A stretch of 64,000 bases of DNA from J027 sp965215855 (GCA_965215855.1 CBDCER010000003.1:1364001-1428000); one strand, 5' to 3'. Positions 43,887 to 54,099 are shown, numbered from the stretch's first letter. Program-made: numbers and translations. Notes: generated from the letters alone by a model not told the origin.

Positions 43887-45101
43887 TTAGTCACCCGTAG
43901 GTACGCTGTTTTCTTCCATTTCCATGATTTTGACTTTTTCTTGCTGGTCGCCTGTCTTCCAGCGAATACGTGGCACGATGGCATTGGTAATGATCCGGTC
44001 TTTGAACTGTACCACGCGCTGAATAACTGTTTCCACCAATGATTCTTGCAAATAACGTGGTTTCAAGCCCAGGTCAAGCAAGTTGCTATGCGTCGGATTA
44101 TAATAGTGAACCTCAGATTCCACACGCGGATTCTCGTAGTGAGCGATTTGTACATCAATACCCAGGTGTGAAGCTGCCTCTTTGACGGTATACGCCAACG
44201 CGCGCACTGAGAAGGACTCAGTCAACTGATTGAATACGCGCATCCGCCCTGGCTCTGCAGGGTTCATCATCGCCAGCTCGACGCATTGCAACGTATCGCG
44301 TATGTTCAAATAGCCTCGTGTCTGCTCGCCCTTGCCAAACAGAGTCAAGGGAATACCGGCCACTGCCTGTATACAGAAGCGGTTGAGGGCCGTGCCGAAA
44401 CTCTCATCATAGTCGAAGCGCGTTAACAACCGATCATCCAGATTGACTTCATCGGTTTCAATGCCATATACCACACCCTGATTCAGGTCGGTTGCCCGCA
44501 AGCCCCAAATGCGGCAGGCGAACATAATATTGTTGCTATCATGCACTTTTGTCAGGTGATAGAATGAGCCGGGTTGTTTGGGAAATGGCAGCGTATCTTT
44601 GCGGCCCTTATATTCGATATCGATATAACCCTCTTCGATGTCGATATTGGGTGTACCATATTCGCCCATTGTACCCAGTTTGATGAGATGACAGTCCGGT
44701 GCATATTGATGAATGGCGAATAGCACATTCAGCGTACCGTTGACGTTGTTTTCATGCACATGAACAGCATGATGCACATCAATCATTGAATAGGGAGCGC
44801 TGGGTATCTCGCCATAATGCACCATTGCATCCGGTTTAAAGTCTTGGATGACCCGCGAAGTGAAGTCCCATTCAGTGATGTCACCGATGAAGGGAGTAAT
44901 GGTTTTGCCCGTGACTTCTTGCCAGGCTTCGACTCGCCCCTGTAACGATTGGATGGGTGTTAGGCTATCGGTACCCCGTTCTAAGTGCATCAGTCGGCGT
45001 GTGAAGTTATCGACCACACCGACTTCGTGCCCCTTGTTTGAAAAATACATGGCTGTTGCCCAGCCCAGATAACCATCACCACCAAGAATCAAAACACGCA
45101 T
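43887..45101 (-). CDS. sqdB: UDP-sulfoquinovose synthase
   Basis: The 404-residue extended short-chain dehydrogenase begins MRVLILGGDGYLGWATAMYF. It contains the strongly diagnostic APYSMIDVHHAVHVHENNVN and LGTMGEYGTPNIDIEEGYID segments of SqdB/SQD1. It makes UDP-sulfoquinovose from UDP-glucose and sulfite, the first step to the sulfolipid SQDG or to sulfated glycans. The sugar transferase (SqdX-type) is not adjacent, though GT4 genes are in the window. SQDG occurs in some Chloroflexota. The C-terminal acidic tail is slightly long. Confidence 0.92.
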   Translation of the reverse strand: MRVLILGGDGYLGWATAMYFSNKGHEVGVVDNFTRRLMHLERGTDSLTPIQSLQGRVEAWQEVTGKTITPFIGDITEWDFTSRVIQDFKPDAMVHYGEIPSAPYSMIDVHHAVHVHENNVNGTLNVLFAIHQYAPDCHLIKLGTMGEYGTPNIDIEEGYIDIEYKGRKDTLPFPKQPGSFYHLTKVHDSNNIMFACRIWGLRATDLNQGVVYGIETDEVNLDDRLLTRFDYDESFGTALNRFCIQAVAGIPLTLFGKGEQTRGYLNIRDTLQCVELAMMNPAEPGRMRVFNQLTESFSVRALAYTVKEAASHLGIDVQIAHYENPRVESEVHYYNPTHSNLLDLGLKPRYLQESLVETVIQRVVQFKDRIITNAIVPRIRWKTGDQQEKVKIMEMEENSVPTGD

Positions 45102-45155
45102 AACACTTAGTTCTCCTTACGAAATTCGATTTGGGGAATACATTCAACAGATTGA

Positions 45156-45190
45156 AAAATGCCCTCCATAATCTTCGCCGAAGGGCGCTT
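45156..45190 (-). terminator. Probable terminator of the NarL-type kinase gene
   Basis: On the minus strand GCCCT and AGGGC enclose a small CTTCGGCGAAG loop stem and are followed by ATTTTTC. It lies between the kinase stop and the sqdB start. Confidence 0.45.
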
Positions 45191-45194
45191 ATGT

Positions 45195-46757
45195 CTACTT
45201 TTGCGAATCAAGCAAATCTGTCCAGCCGGGCACTTCCTCATCCGCGTCATGTGCTGATAATTGTGGCTTAAAACGTGTTGCCGCCAACGATACATTTTGC
45301 CGCGATTGTTGAGCCTTGTCCAGCAGTTTTATACTTTCTGGCAACATATCTTTCGGGATTGGGATACGAACGGAAATTTTGGTTCCTTCGCCTTTCGTAC
45401 TCTGGATCGTGATCTCGCCATCCACCAATTCAGCCCGTTCACGCATATTAACCATGCCCAGACTGCCGCGTTTATGATAGTCAGTGTTTACATCCTGTAC
45501 ATCAAATCCCACGCCATTATCTTCGATCTCTACAATACAATGTTCGCCACGACGGTGTAAGCGCACCTGAATTTGCGCGGCTTGAGCATGTTTACGAGCA
45601 TTATTGACCGCTTCCTCAACTACATAGAAGAGTGCCCCCTGGGCTTTATCTTCCAAAAGTTGATCAATATTGGATTGTGCCTGCACTACCACCTCTAGGT
45701 CGTAAGTGTATTTCATCTTACGGGACATTTCTTTCAGGGCAGCCACCAATCCCTGATTTTCCAGTACCAATGGGCGTAAATTAAAGAGGAGTTGTCGAAT
45801 TTCTTTGGTTGTCTTGTCGGCCAGTTCTCCAATCTTGCCCAATTCCCGGATAGCTTTCTTCGTGTTTTTCTCCTTGATCAAAGTCTGGATAATGCCCACG
45901 CGCATCAAAATTACTGAAATGGTTTGTGTGGGACCGTCATGCAAATCACGGGCCAATTTCTTGCGAGCATCTTCCTCCACTTGGACAATGCGTTCTTTTT
46001 CGCCCAGAATGCTGTGATACAACACAGCATTCTGCAAAGCAATGGTCGCTTGGGTACTGATCGTCGTCAAAACATCAACCGTCTTATCATCGAACGCCTG
46101 GGTTTCTGGCGAGCCAAAGACCAACACACCATAGTTTTGATAACCGGCTTTGAGCGGGATAGCCAGTAGTGATTGCATTCCATTGAAACTGACATAATAG
46201 CGCAATTCTGGGTCGTTATTGGCATTCGTTCCAAAAACTGGCTCGCCTTCATTAATAGCCCTGCCAAGAATGCCATGCTGTCCATCAGTAGATTTTTTCT
46301 GGTCGGCCAATGTAAACCGTTGTGAGCTGGTCACATGTAATTTATCGTCTTCACCATGAAAGACAAAGGCAGCACTAACCAGACGGTGTTCAGGAGAAGG
46401 GTTATGCAACGCAAGATTACCCAGATTGAGCAGTACCTCAAGTACATTATCATACTTTAACGTTGAACTGAGGGTGGTCGCCATTTGAGAAATGATCTGT
46501 GATCGTTCGACCGCTCTACGTAACTGACCAATTTCTTGCGTTGTGCTATCCAGTGTCGTCTGGGCTTCTTGTGCCATACGCCTGGTGACAATAGCGCCCC
46601 AAACCCCCAGCCCAAAGCCCAGTATCGCAGTTATCAAGAGCGATGTTTCAGCTTCCAACAGCCAACTCAGCAGAATGATAGCCGCAAGCAAAGTGGCAAT
46701 CAGTATCCACAAAACAATAACAGACTGTATCGTTCTAATGATCTGATGACTATTCAT
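45195..46757 (-). CDS. Membrane GAF sensor histidine kinase, NarL/DegS type
   Basis: I start at the ATG at 46757 (520 residues); an earlier in-frame start would add 24 non-conserved residues. Two N-terminal membrane helices (about 12-60) are followed by a GAF domain (about 110-265). A HisKA_3 dimerisation domain holds the phosphoacceptor in LARDLHDGPTQTI, and a HATPase follows (EEAVNNARKHAQ, DNGVGFDV, GSLGMVNMRERAE). Kinases of this class pair with LuxR/NarL-type regulators; none is nearby, so it is an orphan. It lies between sqdB and a tRNA gene. Confidence 0.9.
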   Translation of the reverse strand: MNSHQIIRTIQSVIVLWILIATLLAAIILLSWLLEAETSLLITAILGFGLGVWGAIVTRRMAQEAQTTLDSTTQEIGQLRRAVERSQIISQMATTLSSTLKYDNVLEVLLNLGNLALHNPSPEHRLVSAAFVFHGEDDKLHVTSSQRFTLADQKKSTDGQHGILGRAINEGEPVFGTNANNDPELRYYVSFNGMQSLLAIPLKAGYQNYGVLVFGSPETQAFDDKTVDVLTTISTQATIALQNAVLYHSILGEKERIVQVEEDARKKLARDLHDGPTQTISVILMRVGIIQTLIKEKNTKKAIRELGKIGELADKTTKEIRQLLFNLRPLVLENQGLVAALKEMSRKMKYTYDLEVVVQAQSNIDQLLEDKAQGALFYVVEEAVNNARKHAQAAQIQVRLHRRGEHCIVEIEDNGVGFDVQDVNTDYHKRGSLGMVNMRERAELVDGEITIQSTKGEGTKISVRIPIPKDMLPESIKLLDKAQQSRQNVSLAATRFKPQLSAHDADEEVPGWTDLLDSQK

Positions 46758-46854
46758 ACAACTAACTTCTTTTACTCGCGTCCCGCGTTGGTAGCGAGGA
46801 TACCATAAATTAACACAGCCGCCGACCACAAAGTTGCAGTTCGACGGCTATATG

Positions 46855-46931
<77 letters not shown>

Positions 46932-47016
46932 GTCTCCAATGCCAAAATTGTAGCACTGGCGTTGATAGAAATCAAGATAGCAAAACCGGTCTGCAATCGT
47001 TGTTGGGCTTTCCCCA

Positions 47017-47619
47017 TTATTCAGCATCTACTAGTTCATCTTGCCGGACCTCGGCTTTTTGCTCAACGGATTCCAGTGGCTCTGGTTGCTCAATGATGGG
47101 TGGGGCGGGTGGGGCTTCAACTGGAACCTGCTGTAACTCCAGTTGCAACTGGCTCAATTGCTGGGCACGAATCTCACGGTCCTGCACCAGTTTCGTAATG
47201 CCGTTTCGTACAATGGTTAATGTTCGCAGCAGATGGCTTTCCAGCTCTTTCAAAACATTCATGACATACGCATCGGCTTCGTCACGGATACGCTCGGCTT
47301 TTAGATGGGCCTGCTTCGTGATGTTGTCGGCACGATGGTTAGCGGTCTGCACAATGGCATCACGGTTCACCATATCGTCATGTTTTTCCCGTGCCAGGTC
47401 AATCATGCGTGTGGCCTCTTCGTTAGCCTGTGCCACAACTCGGTCTCGCTGGTTGACGACTCGCGTTGCTTTTTCGATCTGCTCTGGAATCGAAATTCGC
47501 ATCTGGTCAATAATTTCCAGTGCCCGTTCCTCATCAATCAATGTGAAACGGCTCATCGGCATATGCCGGCCCGTGTCAATCAAATCTTCCAGACGGTCAA
47601 CCAGATGTTGTATATCCAT
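47017..47619 (-). CDS. Coiled-coil protein, DivIVA- or stator-like
   Basis: The ATG at 47619 gives 200 residues; a TTG two codons earlier is possible. Residues about 30-165 are almost wholly helical and charged with heptad spacing (ATRVVNQRDRVVAQANEEAT, ITKQAHLKAERIRDEADAYV). A Pro/Glu-rich tail follows. No membrane segment is present. Proteins of this look near coaD/recG may be DivIVA-related or ATP-synthase-b-like, but no assignment is safe. It lies 30 bp downstream of coaD on the same strand. Confidence 0.7.
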   Translation of the reverse strand: MDIQHLVDRLEDLIDTGRHMPMSRFTLIDEERALEIIDQMRISIPEQIEKATRVVNQRDRVVAQANEEATRMIDLAREKHDDMVNRDAIVQTANHRADNITKQAHLKAERIRDEADAYVMNVLKELESHLLRTLTIVRNGITKLVQDREIRAQQLSQLQLELQQVPVEAPPAPPIIEQPEPLESVEQKAEVRQDELVDAE

Positions 47620-47649
47620 CCTCAAATAAGTCCTTTCTCATCACTCAGG

Positions 47650-48159
47650 CTATTTATTCGAATCTTCAGGAGCCTGCAATGCAGCATAACGTTCTTGCAA
47701 TGCACGTTGTACATGTGGTGATACCATAGACGACACATCACCACCCAGGCTGGCGATTTCACGCACTGTCGTTGAGCTGATATGGATGTATCGCTCGCCT
47801 GTGATAAAGTTCAACATTTCAATATCCGGGGCCAACCGTTGATTTGCCAGCGCCATCCGGAATTCATATTCAAAATCCGAAAATACACGCAAACCCCGAA
47901 TCAAGATAAACGCATCCACTGATCTTACATAGTCTACAGTCAATCCACTATACGACGCAACCTTAACATTCGAAAAAGATTTTACGGCTTCCCGCACTAG
48001 ATCCAGACGTTCCTCGGTGCTGAAAACCAATTCTTTCCCTGGTGGGTTGGCGTAAACGGCAATCACGACTTCATCAAATACACGCGCTGCCCGACGCGCA
48101 ATATCAATATGACCCAGGTGAATCGGGTTAAACGATCCTGGAAAAACGGCACGCCGCAA
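47650..48159 (-). CDS. coaD: Phosphopantetheine adenylyltransferase
   Basis: I start at TTG 48159 (169 residues) because AAGGAG lies 6 bp upstream and the family start RRAVFPGSFNPIHLGHIDIA begins there; the longer frame would run into recG. The HxGH nucleotidyltransferase motif is HLGH, and the C-terminal HISSTTVREIASLGGDV is typical. It converts 4'-phosphopantetheine and ATP to dephospho-CoA in the cytoplasm. It follows recG by 16 bp in one operon. Confidence 0.93.
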   Translation of the reverse strand: MRRAVFPGSFNPIHLGHIDIARRAARVFDEVVIAVYANPPGKELVFSTEERLDLVREAVKSFSNVKVASYSGLTVDYVRSVDAFILIRGLRVFSDFEYEFRMALANQRLAPDIEMLNFITGERYIHISSTTVREIASLGGDVSSMVSPHVQRALQERYAALQAPEDSNK

Positions 48160-48175
48160 AATGCGCTCCTTTTGG

Positions 48176-50725
48176 TTAACTGATGTCGGTTTGTCGATGT
48201 TGCAAAGTATAAATCCGCTGTGCCAACAACGCATGTTCTGGAAGGCTAAGATCAGCATCTTCGGCAAAAATTGTCCGGCTTTCTTGCTGGGCCAGTTCGA
48301 CCAGCTCAATGTTCATGACCGAATCCATCCGCACAGGTGCAAAGCCCGCCTGTCGCGTTCCCAGTAAATCTCCAGGGCCGCGCAACTGCCAATCCAATTC
48401 CGCTAGTTCAAAGCCATCATTGGTTTCTTCCAGTTTTTTGAGGCGTTCTTCGGGTTCTTCTGAATCACTGACTAACAGACAGAATGATTGGTGCGTTCCA
48501 CGCCCCACACGCCCACGTAATTGGTGCAATTGCGCCAGCCCAAAACGATTAGCACCTTGAATCAAGATGACCGAGGCATTCGGCACATCGATTCCCACTT
48601 CGATGACTGTCGTAGAAATCAAAACGTCAACCTCACCCTGGGCAAACGCCAGCATTACTGCATCTTTCTCCGACGGACTCAACCGCCCGTGCATCAATCC
48701 CAGACGATAATCGGGGAAAATATTGGTCTGCAAATCTTCGTAGGCTTCGACGGCTGATCCGGAATCTAGTCGATCTGAGGCTTCGACCAATGGATAAATG
48801 ATGAATGCCTGCCGCCCTTGCTCAAGCTGACTGCGAATAAAGCTATAGGCACGTTGCACTTCATTTTTATATAGCAAGCGTGTCTTGATGGGAGTGCGTC
48901 CTGGCGGCATTTCGTCCAAAATGGTCAAATCCAAGTCAGCAAACATTGTCAAGGCTAATGTGCGCGGGATAGGCGTCGCTGTCATAACCAAGACATGCGG
49001 ATTAGTTCCCTTGCCACGCAAAATACCGCGTTCTTCCACGCCAAAACGATGCTGCTCGTCAATAATCGCTAGTGCCAGCTCACGAAACTCCACACGACTT
49101 TGAATCAAAGCATGAGTCCCAACAATGATTTGCACACTGCCATCGGCCAAACCGCTATAAATTTGTTGTCGTTCGGAGTCGGATGTTGCACCGGTTAACA
49201 GCTGGATATTGACGCCATTGCTGCCCAGAAGATCACACAGATTATGGTAATGCTGTTCGGCCAGAATACTGGTAGGAGCCATTAATGCAACTTGCTTGCC
49301 ATTGACCACTGCCATCCTCAACGCTGCTGCTGCGATAACTGTCTTGCCCGCACCAACATCACCCTGTAATAGCCGGTTCATAGGCACATTGCGTTGCATA
49401 TCTTCCCGAATGACATTAATCGCTCGCAATTGTGCAGTCGTCAGTTCATAAGGCAGGCTAGCCTTGAATGCTTCCAGGCTGGCATCATCTATCGGTAATG
49501 GTATACCCGGTTGCACCTGCCAATCGCGGCGCTTCGCCAACACGCCCAATTGCAATAACAATAATTCATCAAATGCCAGACGCTCCCTGGCATAGTCGAT
49601 ATACTCCCAGCTTTGTGGGAAGTGTACTTGCTGGATGGCCCATCCCAGATCCGCCATTTCTGTGCGTTCCAACACACTTTCGGGAACGTAGTCCGGTAGA
49701 CGTGTTGTCCATTCATCCACGACTTGCTTGATCAATTTCCGCATGATCTTGGAACTAATACCTTGTGTCAGCGGATAGACCGGCACAATACTTCCCCGAC
49801 GCAGACTCCGCTGGTCAATTGATTCCCAATCGGGGTTGGTCATCATCGGTTGGCCTCGGAATAATTCCACCTTGCCATAAACACAGATTTGCGTGCCAAT
49901 TTCCAACGCCCGCTTCAAATAGGGTTGGTTGAAGAAGGTCAGTCCAAGTCGCCCGCCGCCGTCTTCAATTTCGGCCCGGATATAGGGACGCCCCTGTCGT
50001 GCAATATGCTCCGACACACGCCGGATTTTGCCAATAGCTGCAATTTGTTGGCCTGGCGGCAGATGTTTCAGTGGGGTCATGCGCGTATAATCATCATAAC
50101 GACGCGGGAAATGAAATAGCAGATCGTTTAAAGTAAAGATGCCCAGGCGTGCCAGTTGATCGGTCCGCTTGTTACCGACTCCATGCAGTTTGTTCACTGG
50201 CGTGTTTAACTGCCTCAAGATACCAATGGTGTTTTCCAGATCAATTGGTTGGCGAGGGGAACGCCGCGGCTTTGGTTTGCGAGATGGCTCTCTGGCCGAT
50301 TCAACAATTTGCTCCACCTCCAGATGTGCTGAAATAACATCATCTGCTTCATCCAACTTCTGGGGAGTCTCGGTAGGCGATTTAGCGGGTGATGATTCGG
50401 GGGACGATTTCAATTGGGCAATATCGGCCTGACTCAATTCAACCGTATATTCTGTTTTTGGGTCCACTCTTCCAGTGATGCGTCCCAACATATATTTTAT
50501 CATTCGCTGGCGGGTAATGGATTCTCCTGCGGAGGCATAATCCATAATCACCTTGCCCAACTCTTCTACCAATGCGTGCTGACGGTCGGTTTTGGCCTGT
50601 TGGTGTGCTTCAATCGCCCAGTTAGGCGCGTAAGATTGTAAACCGCCAATCACTGCCGTATTTTTATAACCGGTTTCCTGCTCTAATCGCAGTATTTTGA
50701 TCAATGTTTCTAAAGCAGAAGGCAT
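48176..50725 (-). CDS. recG: ATP-dependent DNA helicase RecG
   Basis: The 849-residue protein has an N-terminal extension of about 170 residues. The wedge/OB domain follows (KLHGVGNKRTDQLARLGIFT, PPGQQIAAIGKIR) and then the superfamily 2 helicase: LLQGDVGAGKTVIAAAALRM, the DEQH box IIDEQHRFGVEER and LISTTVIEVGIDVPNA. RecG reverses stalled forks and branch-migrates Holliday junctions. It is longer than the Escherichia coli enzyme; the extra N-terminus is poorly conserved and charged. It heads the recG-coaD unit, 11 bp after the degV genes. Confidence 0.94.
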   Translation of the reverse strand: MPSALETLIKILRLEQETGYKNTAVIGGLQSYAPNWAIEAHQQAKTDRQHALVEELGKVIMDYASAGESITRQRMIKYMLGRITGRVDPKTEYTVELSQADIAQLKSSPESSPAKSPTETPQKLDEADDVISAHLEVEQIVESAREPSRKPKPRRSPRQPIDLENTIGILRQLNTPVNKLHGVGNKRTDQLARLGIFTLNDLLFHFPRRYDDYTRMTPLKHLPPGQQIAAIGKIRRVSEHIARQGRPYIRAEIEDGGGRLGLTFFNQPYLKRALEIGTQICVYGKVELFRGQPMMTNPDWESIDQRSLRRGSIVPVYPLTQGISSKIMRKLIKQVVDEWTTRLPDYVPESVLERTEMADLGWAIQQVHFPQSWEYIDYARERLAFDELLLLQLGVLAKRRDWQVQPGIPLPIDDASLEAFKASLPYELTTAQLRAINVIREDMQRNVPMNRLLQGDVGAGKTVIAAAALRMAVVNGKQVALMAPTSILAEQHYHNLCDLLGSNGVNIQLLTGATSDSERQQIYSGLADGSVQIIVGTHALIQSRVEFRELALAIIDEQHRFGVEERGILRGKGTNPHVLVMTATPIPRTLALTMFADLDLTILDEMPPGRTPIKTRLLYKNEVQRAYSFIRSQLEQGRQAFIIYPLVEASDRLDSGSAVEAYEDLQTNIFPDYRLGLMHGRLSPSEKDAVMLAFAQGEVDVLISTTVIEVGIDVPNASVILIQGANRFGLAQLHQLRGRVGRGTHQSFCLLVSDSEEPEERLKKLEETNDGFELAELDWQLRGPGDLLGTRQAGFAPVRMDSVMNIELVELAQQESRTIFAEDADLSLPEHALLAQRIYTLQHRQTDIS

Positions 50726-50736
50726 AGTTTGAACCT

Positions 50737-51582
50737 TTATTCAGCTACTTGTACTGTTGCCAGCCCAATTCCCCCAGGCCCAACATGTGTACCAATAGCT
50801 GTTGTAACATCGGTTATTGTGATGTAGTTCGCGGGCACAATATCGGCCAGCATCTCGCGCAATTGCTCAGCACGATCCGGTGCGTTGGAATGGAGAACAG
50901 CCAGTCGCTCTAATGGGGCTTCAGCGCGGCCCAATTGTGCTACTTTAGTAAAGGCTTTTTTCAGTGTCCGCACTCGCGCCACCGACTCCACCTTGCCGTC
51001 CTGCACACTGACAATGGGTTTGATCTGCAATAGTGCCCCCAGGCTGGCGGCGGCCCAACTCACGCGCCCACTCCGTCGCAAATACTCCATGGTATCAAGT
51101 GCTGCATAAAGCCGAGTGCGACGGCGAACACTGTTGGCAGCAGCCACAATGGCTTCAACTGATGCGCCGCTCGCTGCAGACTCAGCAGCAGCCAATACTT
51201 GCCAGCCCAATCCCATCGACAAAAGACCACTATCAACCAGTGTGATTCGTTTTTCATCAACATTTCGTGCTGCCAGGGCCATACCATCATAAATACTACT
51301 CAAAGCAGCGGCCACTGAGAGGGCGACTACATGATCGGCCCCTTCCAATGCTTTCCGAAATGCTTCCTCGGCCAATCCCGGAGGCGGTGCAGCAGTAGTA
51401 GGTAATTTACTGGTCTGCGCTAACCGCACATAAAAATCTGGGCGCGTAATGGCAATGCCATCATCTGGAAAGCTCTCGTCCTCAAAATTTACGAAAGCGG
51501 GCACAATCTGAATATCGTATCGTTCAACCCAACGCGGGTCCAGATCAGCAGTGCTGTCCGTTACAATTTTGATGGTGGTCAC
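50737..51582 (-). CDS. DegV family fatty-acid-binding protein (copy 1)
   Basis: This 281-residue protein begins IKIVTDSTADLDPRWVERYD, the DegV start with the S/T-rich ligand site. LPTTAAPPPGLAEEAFRKAL and RRTRLYAALDTMEYLRRSGR are further family marks. DegV/FakB proteins present acyl chains to a FakA-type kinase to make acyl phosphate. A FakA-like gene lies two genes upstream in the same operon, so the pathway is likely fatty-acid activation. It overlaps the other degV gene by 4 bp. Confidence 0.9.
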   Translation of the reverse strand: MTTIKIVTDSTADLDPRWVERYDIQIVPAFVNFEDESFPDDGIAITRPDFYVRLAQTSKLPTTAAPPPGLAEEAFRKALEGADHVVALSVAAALSSIYDGMALAARNVDEKRITLVDSGLLSMGLGWQVLAAAESAASGASVEAIVAAANSVRRRTRLYAALDTMEYLRRSGRVSWAAASLGALLQIKPIVSVQDGKVESVARVRTLKKAFTKVAQLGRAEAPLERLAVLHSNAPDRAEQLREMLADIVPANYITITDVTTAIGTHVGPGGIGLATVQVAE

Positions 51583-52448
51583 AATGTTTCATCCTCTTCT
51601 TCGCTTTCCAGAACGACAATGCCTGTTGCATCTGGTCCCAAGAATACTCCAATTGATCCGTCGTAGTACTGTGTGGGGAAATCTGTTCGCCCTAGTTCCA
51701 GCGCCAGCCGATCTTGCAACAAACGCACCACATCTGTCAATGTATTGGCGTGATGCAAAATCGCCAGGCGTTCCACATTAATAAATTCGCTGGCAAATTC
51801 GACCAGTTTATCCACTGCCTGTGATGTATTCAGGGCTTTTTCCATGATGACCAGTTGCCCTTCCTCAATCGTGACGAAGGGCATCACACCCAGCATTGCC
51901 CCCAAGATTGTTTGAGCCTCGCTAATCAGTTTATGGCGGCGAATACTCTTCATCGTTTCGACATAATAAACTGTGTAAATATTGCCTATCACACGCCGCA
52001 CAGCACGCACAATCAGCTCCAGATTGGTCTCAGTTTGACAAATTTGTGCGGTCTTTTCAACCAACATTCCCAAACCTACGGAGAGTGTTTGGGAGTCAAG
52101 GACGGCAATATCACAGCGCCCCAACAACATTTTACTGGCTGCCATCGCTTGTTGATATATGTCGAGCAGATGAGCAGAAGTATGTAGCGATACAATTTTG
52201 TTCGTTTGGAGGTTGAGTCGGGCATAGATAGTATAGATCTCATCGACTGGCGGCGCTTCAAGTTGGGGGACAACATCGGAATACCGTAGCCGGTGCAAAA
52301 ATTCTTCAGGCCCAATTTCCAACCCCAGCTTGAAGCGTTCCTCTCCGAAGCGCACATAGACAGGCACAACGGAAATGTCATAGCGCCGCACGATGGTCGG
52401 ATCAAGAAATAAAGCTGTGCTATCGGTTACAACCCGTACCATCGTCAT
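51579..52448 (-). CDS. DegV family fatty-acid-binding protein (copy 2)
   Basis: The 289-residue protein starts VRVVTDSTALFLDPTIVRRY and keeps the DegV plan (RRVIGNIYTVYYVETMKSIR, LGAMLGVMPFVTIEEGQLVI). The usual TSQPS/T-type motif after the first domain reads VVPQLEAPPVDE here, so lipid specificity may differ from copy 1. The two copies probably bind different acyl chains, as in organisms with several FakB proteins. It overlaps both flanking genes by 4 bp. Confidence 0.88.
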   Translation of the reverse strand: MTMVRVVTDSTALFLDPTIVRRYDISVVPVYVRFGEERFKLGLEIGPEEFLHRLRYSDVVPQLEAPPVDEIYTIYARLNLQTNKIVSLHTSAHLLDIYQQAMAASKMLLGRCDIAVLDSQTLSVGLGMLVEKTAQICQTETNLELIVRAVRRVIGNIYTVYYVETMKSIRRHKLISEAQTILGAMLGVMPFVTIEEGQLVIMEKALNTSQAVDKLVEFASEFINVERLAILHHANTLTDVVRLLQDRLALELGRTDFPTQYYDGSIGVFLGPDATGIVVLESEEEDETL

Positions 52449-54094
52449 TCCACACTTAAAATGTAGGGATAATGGGGTTGGCCCCCTTCAACAATTTCAA
52501 ATTCCACTGAATACTCAACCGCCAGCGTATCGGTCAATAGCTTCGCTTCTTCTTCCCGGACATCAGCGCCGTAATATAAGGTCACTAATTCCATTTCCTC
52601 TAGATCAATCAGTGCCAACAATTTCTGCACCACGCTTTCCAAAGTATCACCCGCCGCCCGCAAGGCTCCATCTAACAAACCGATAACTTGGCCGGTTTGC
52701 ACCTGGATACCATCCAGCTCCACACTCCGTGTTGCAATCGTGACTTCCCCTGTGATAATCATGTCTTTCGAGGCATTCATAGCGTCGGATACCGCATGTA
52801 AATTATCAGTGGGTTGATAAGCTAGCATTGCACTGACACCTTGGGGGACTGAGCGTGTTGGCACAACTGATACCTCACGATCCGGTACTAAACTCACCAC
52901 TTGTTGCGCGGTCAAAATTACATTTTTATTATTGGGGAGCAGGATAATTTTATCGGTATCCAGGTCATTGATGGTCTTCACAAATTCCTCAACACTGGGG
53001 TTATTGGTCTGCCCACCATTGACCAGGGCACTAACTCCCAATTGCTGAAAAACGGCGGCTAAACCATAGCCTGGCACAACCGTCACCGTCGCCACTTGAC
53101 CAGGTTCCACTGGCTGCAAATCCAACGTATCAGACCAGTGCTTTTGACGTTTCTGAGCAAATTCCAAATATTGTTCTAGCATGTTCTCAACAACGACATC
53201 CGTTAGTTGGCCTACATTGGCAGCATACTCTAGTGGATGGCCCGGATTGCGGACATGCACATGCACTTTCACCAAATCGTCTCCTGGAGCCACCACCACC
53301 GAATCTCCCATCGCTTCCATAGCAGACTTGATAGTATCACTGTGGAGTTCATGGCCTTTGATGACAAATTGAACATCATAGATGTTTTCGCCTGGATGTT
53401 GCAGAAGACCACCTTCATGATCCGAAATGGTTTCTTCTAGCAGGACTCCACCTTCAACTACCACTGTCTCGCCCTTCAGGTAGCGCAACATGCCTTCTAT
53501 CACATACATCAGACCCACGCCACCGGAATCGACAACACCGGCATCTTTCAACACAGGCAACATATCGGGAGTTCGCTTTACAGCATCCCAACCCCGCGTA
53601 ACCATGAGATCCAGCAGTTCCAATAAGTTTGCGGTGGTTTCTTGATTGGATTCAGCTTCCTCTGTCATTTCCCGTGCTACGGTCAGGATAGTGCCTTCCA
53701 CCGGGCGTTGTACACCACGATATGCTGTATCGGTGGCGCGTCGCAGAGCCTTGACCATCAAGGGGGCGTCAAAAACATCAGCATCGTCCAGCGCATCCGC
53801 GAAACCTTTCCAAAGTTGCGACATAATGGTGCCGGAATTACCTCGCGATCCCATGATTGCGCCATGCGAGATTTGCCGAGCTACTTGACTGACCTGGAGT
53901 GTTTCCAAATCAGCGATTTCCTTGTTGGCGTTCCGCATCGTCAACAGCATATTAGTCCCGGTATCGCCATCTGGTACCGGAAATACGTTCAGTTCATTAA
54001 CATGCTGATAGTGCCCTTCCAGCCAGCTTAAGCCAGCCGCCGCCAGTGTTTTCAACTGTTGTCCATTACAGGTTAAGTTCTTTTCGTCGCTCAC
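52445..54094 (-). CDS. fakA: DAK2-domain kinase, FakA-like fatty acid kinase
   Basis: I start at GTG 54094, as the longer frame would overlap the asp23 gene (549 residues). The DhaL (DAK2) nucleotide-binding domain has FPVPDGDTGTNMLLTMRNAN and HGAIMGSRGNSGTIMSQLWK; VVDSGGVGLMYVIEGMLRY follows. The C-terminal DegV-like DAK1_2 region completes the FakA plan. It phosphorylates acyl chains bound by FakB/DegV proteins, two of which are encoded downstream. Similar DAK-DegV pairs are common next to asp23 in Gram-positive-like genomes. Confidence 0.9.
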   Translation of the reverse strand: MSDEKNLTCNGQQLKTLAAAGLSWLEGHYQHVNELNVFPVPDGDTGTNMLLTMRNANKEIADLETLQVSQVARQISHGAIMGSRGNSGTIMSQLWKGFADALDDADVFDAPLMVKALRRATDTAYRGVQRPVEGTILTVAREMTEEAESNQETTANLLELLDLMVTRGWDAVKRTPDMLPVLKDAGVVDSGGVGLMYVIEGMLRYLKGETVVVEGGVLLEETISDHEGGLLQHPGENIYDVQFVIKGHELHSDTIKSAMEAMGDSVVVAPGDDLVKVHVHVRNPGHPLEYAANVGQLTDVVVENMLEQYLEFAQKRQKHWSDTLDLQPVEPGQVATVTVVPGYGLAAVFQQLGVSALVNGGQTNNPSVEEFVKTINDLDTDKIILLPNNKNVILTAQQVVSLVPDREVSVVPTRSVPQGVSAMLAYQPTDNLHAVSDAMNASKDMIITGEVTIATRSVELDGIQVQTGQVIGLLDGALRAAGDTLESVVQKLLALIDLEEMELVTLYYGADVREEEAKLLTDTLAVEYSVEFEIVEGGQPHYPYILSVE

Positions 54095-54099
54095 AACTG

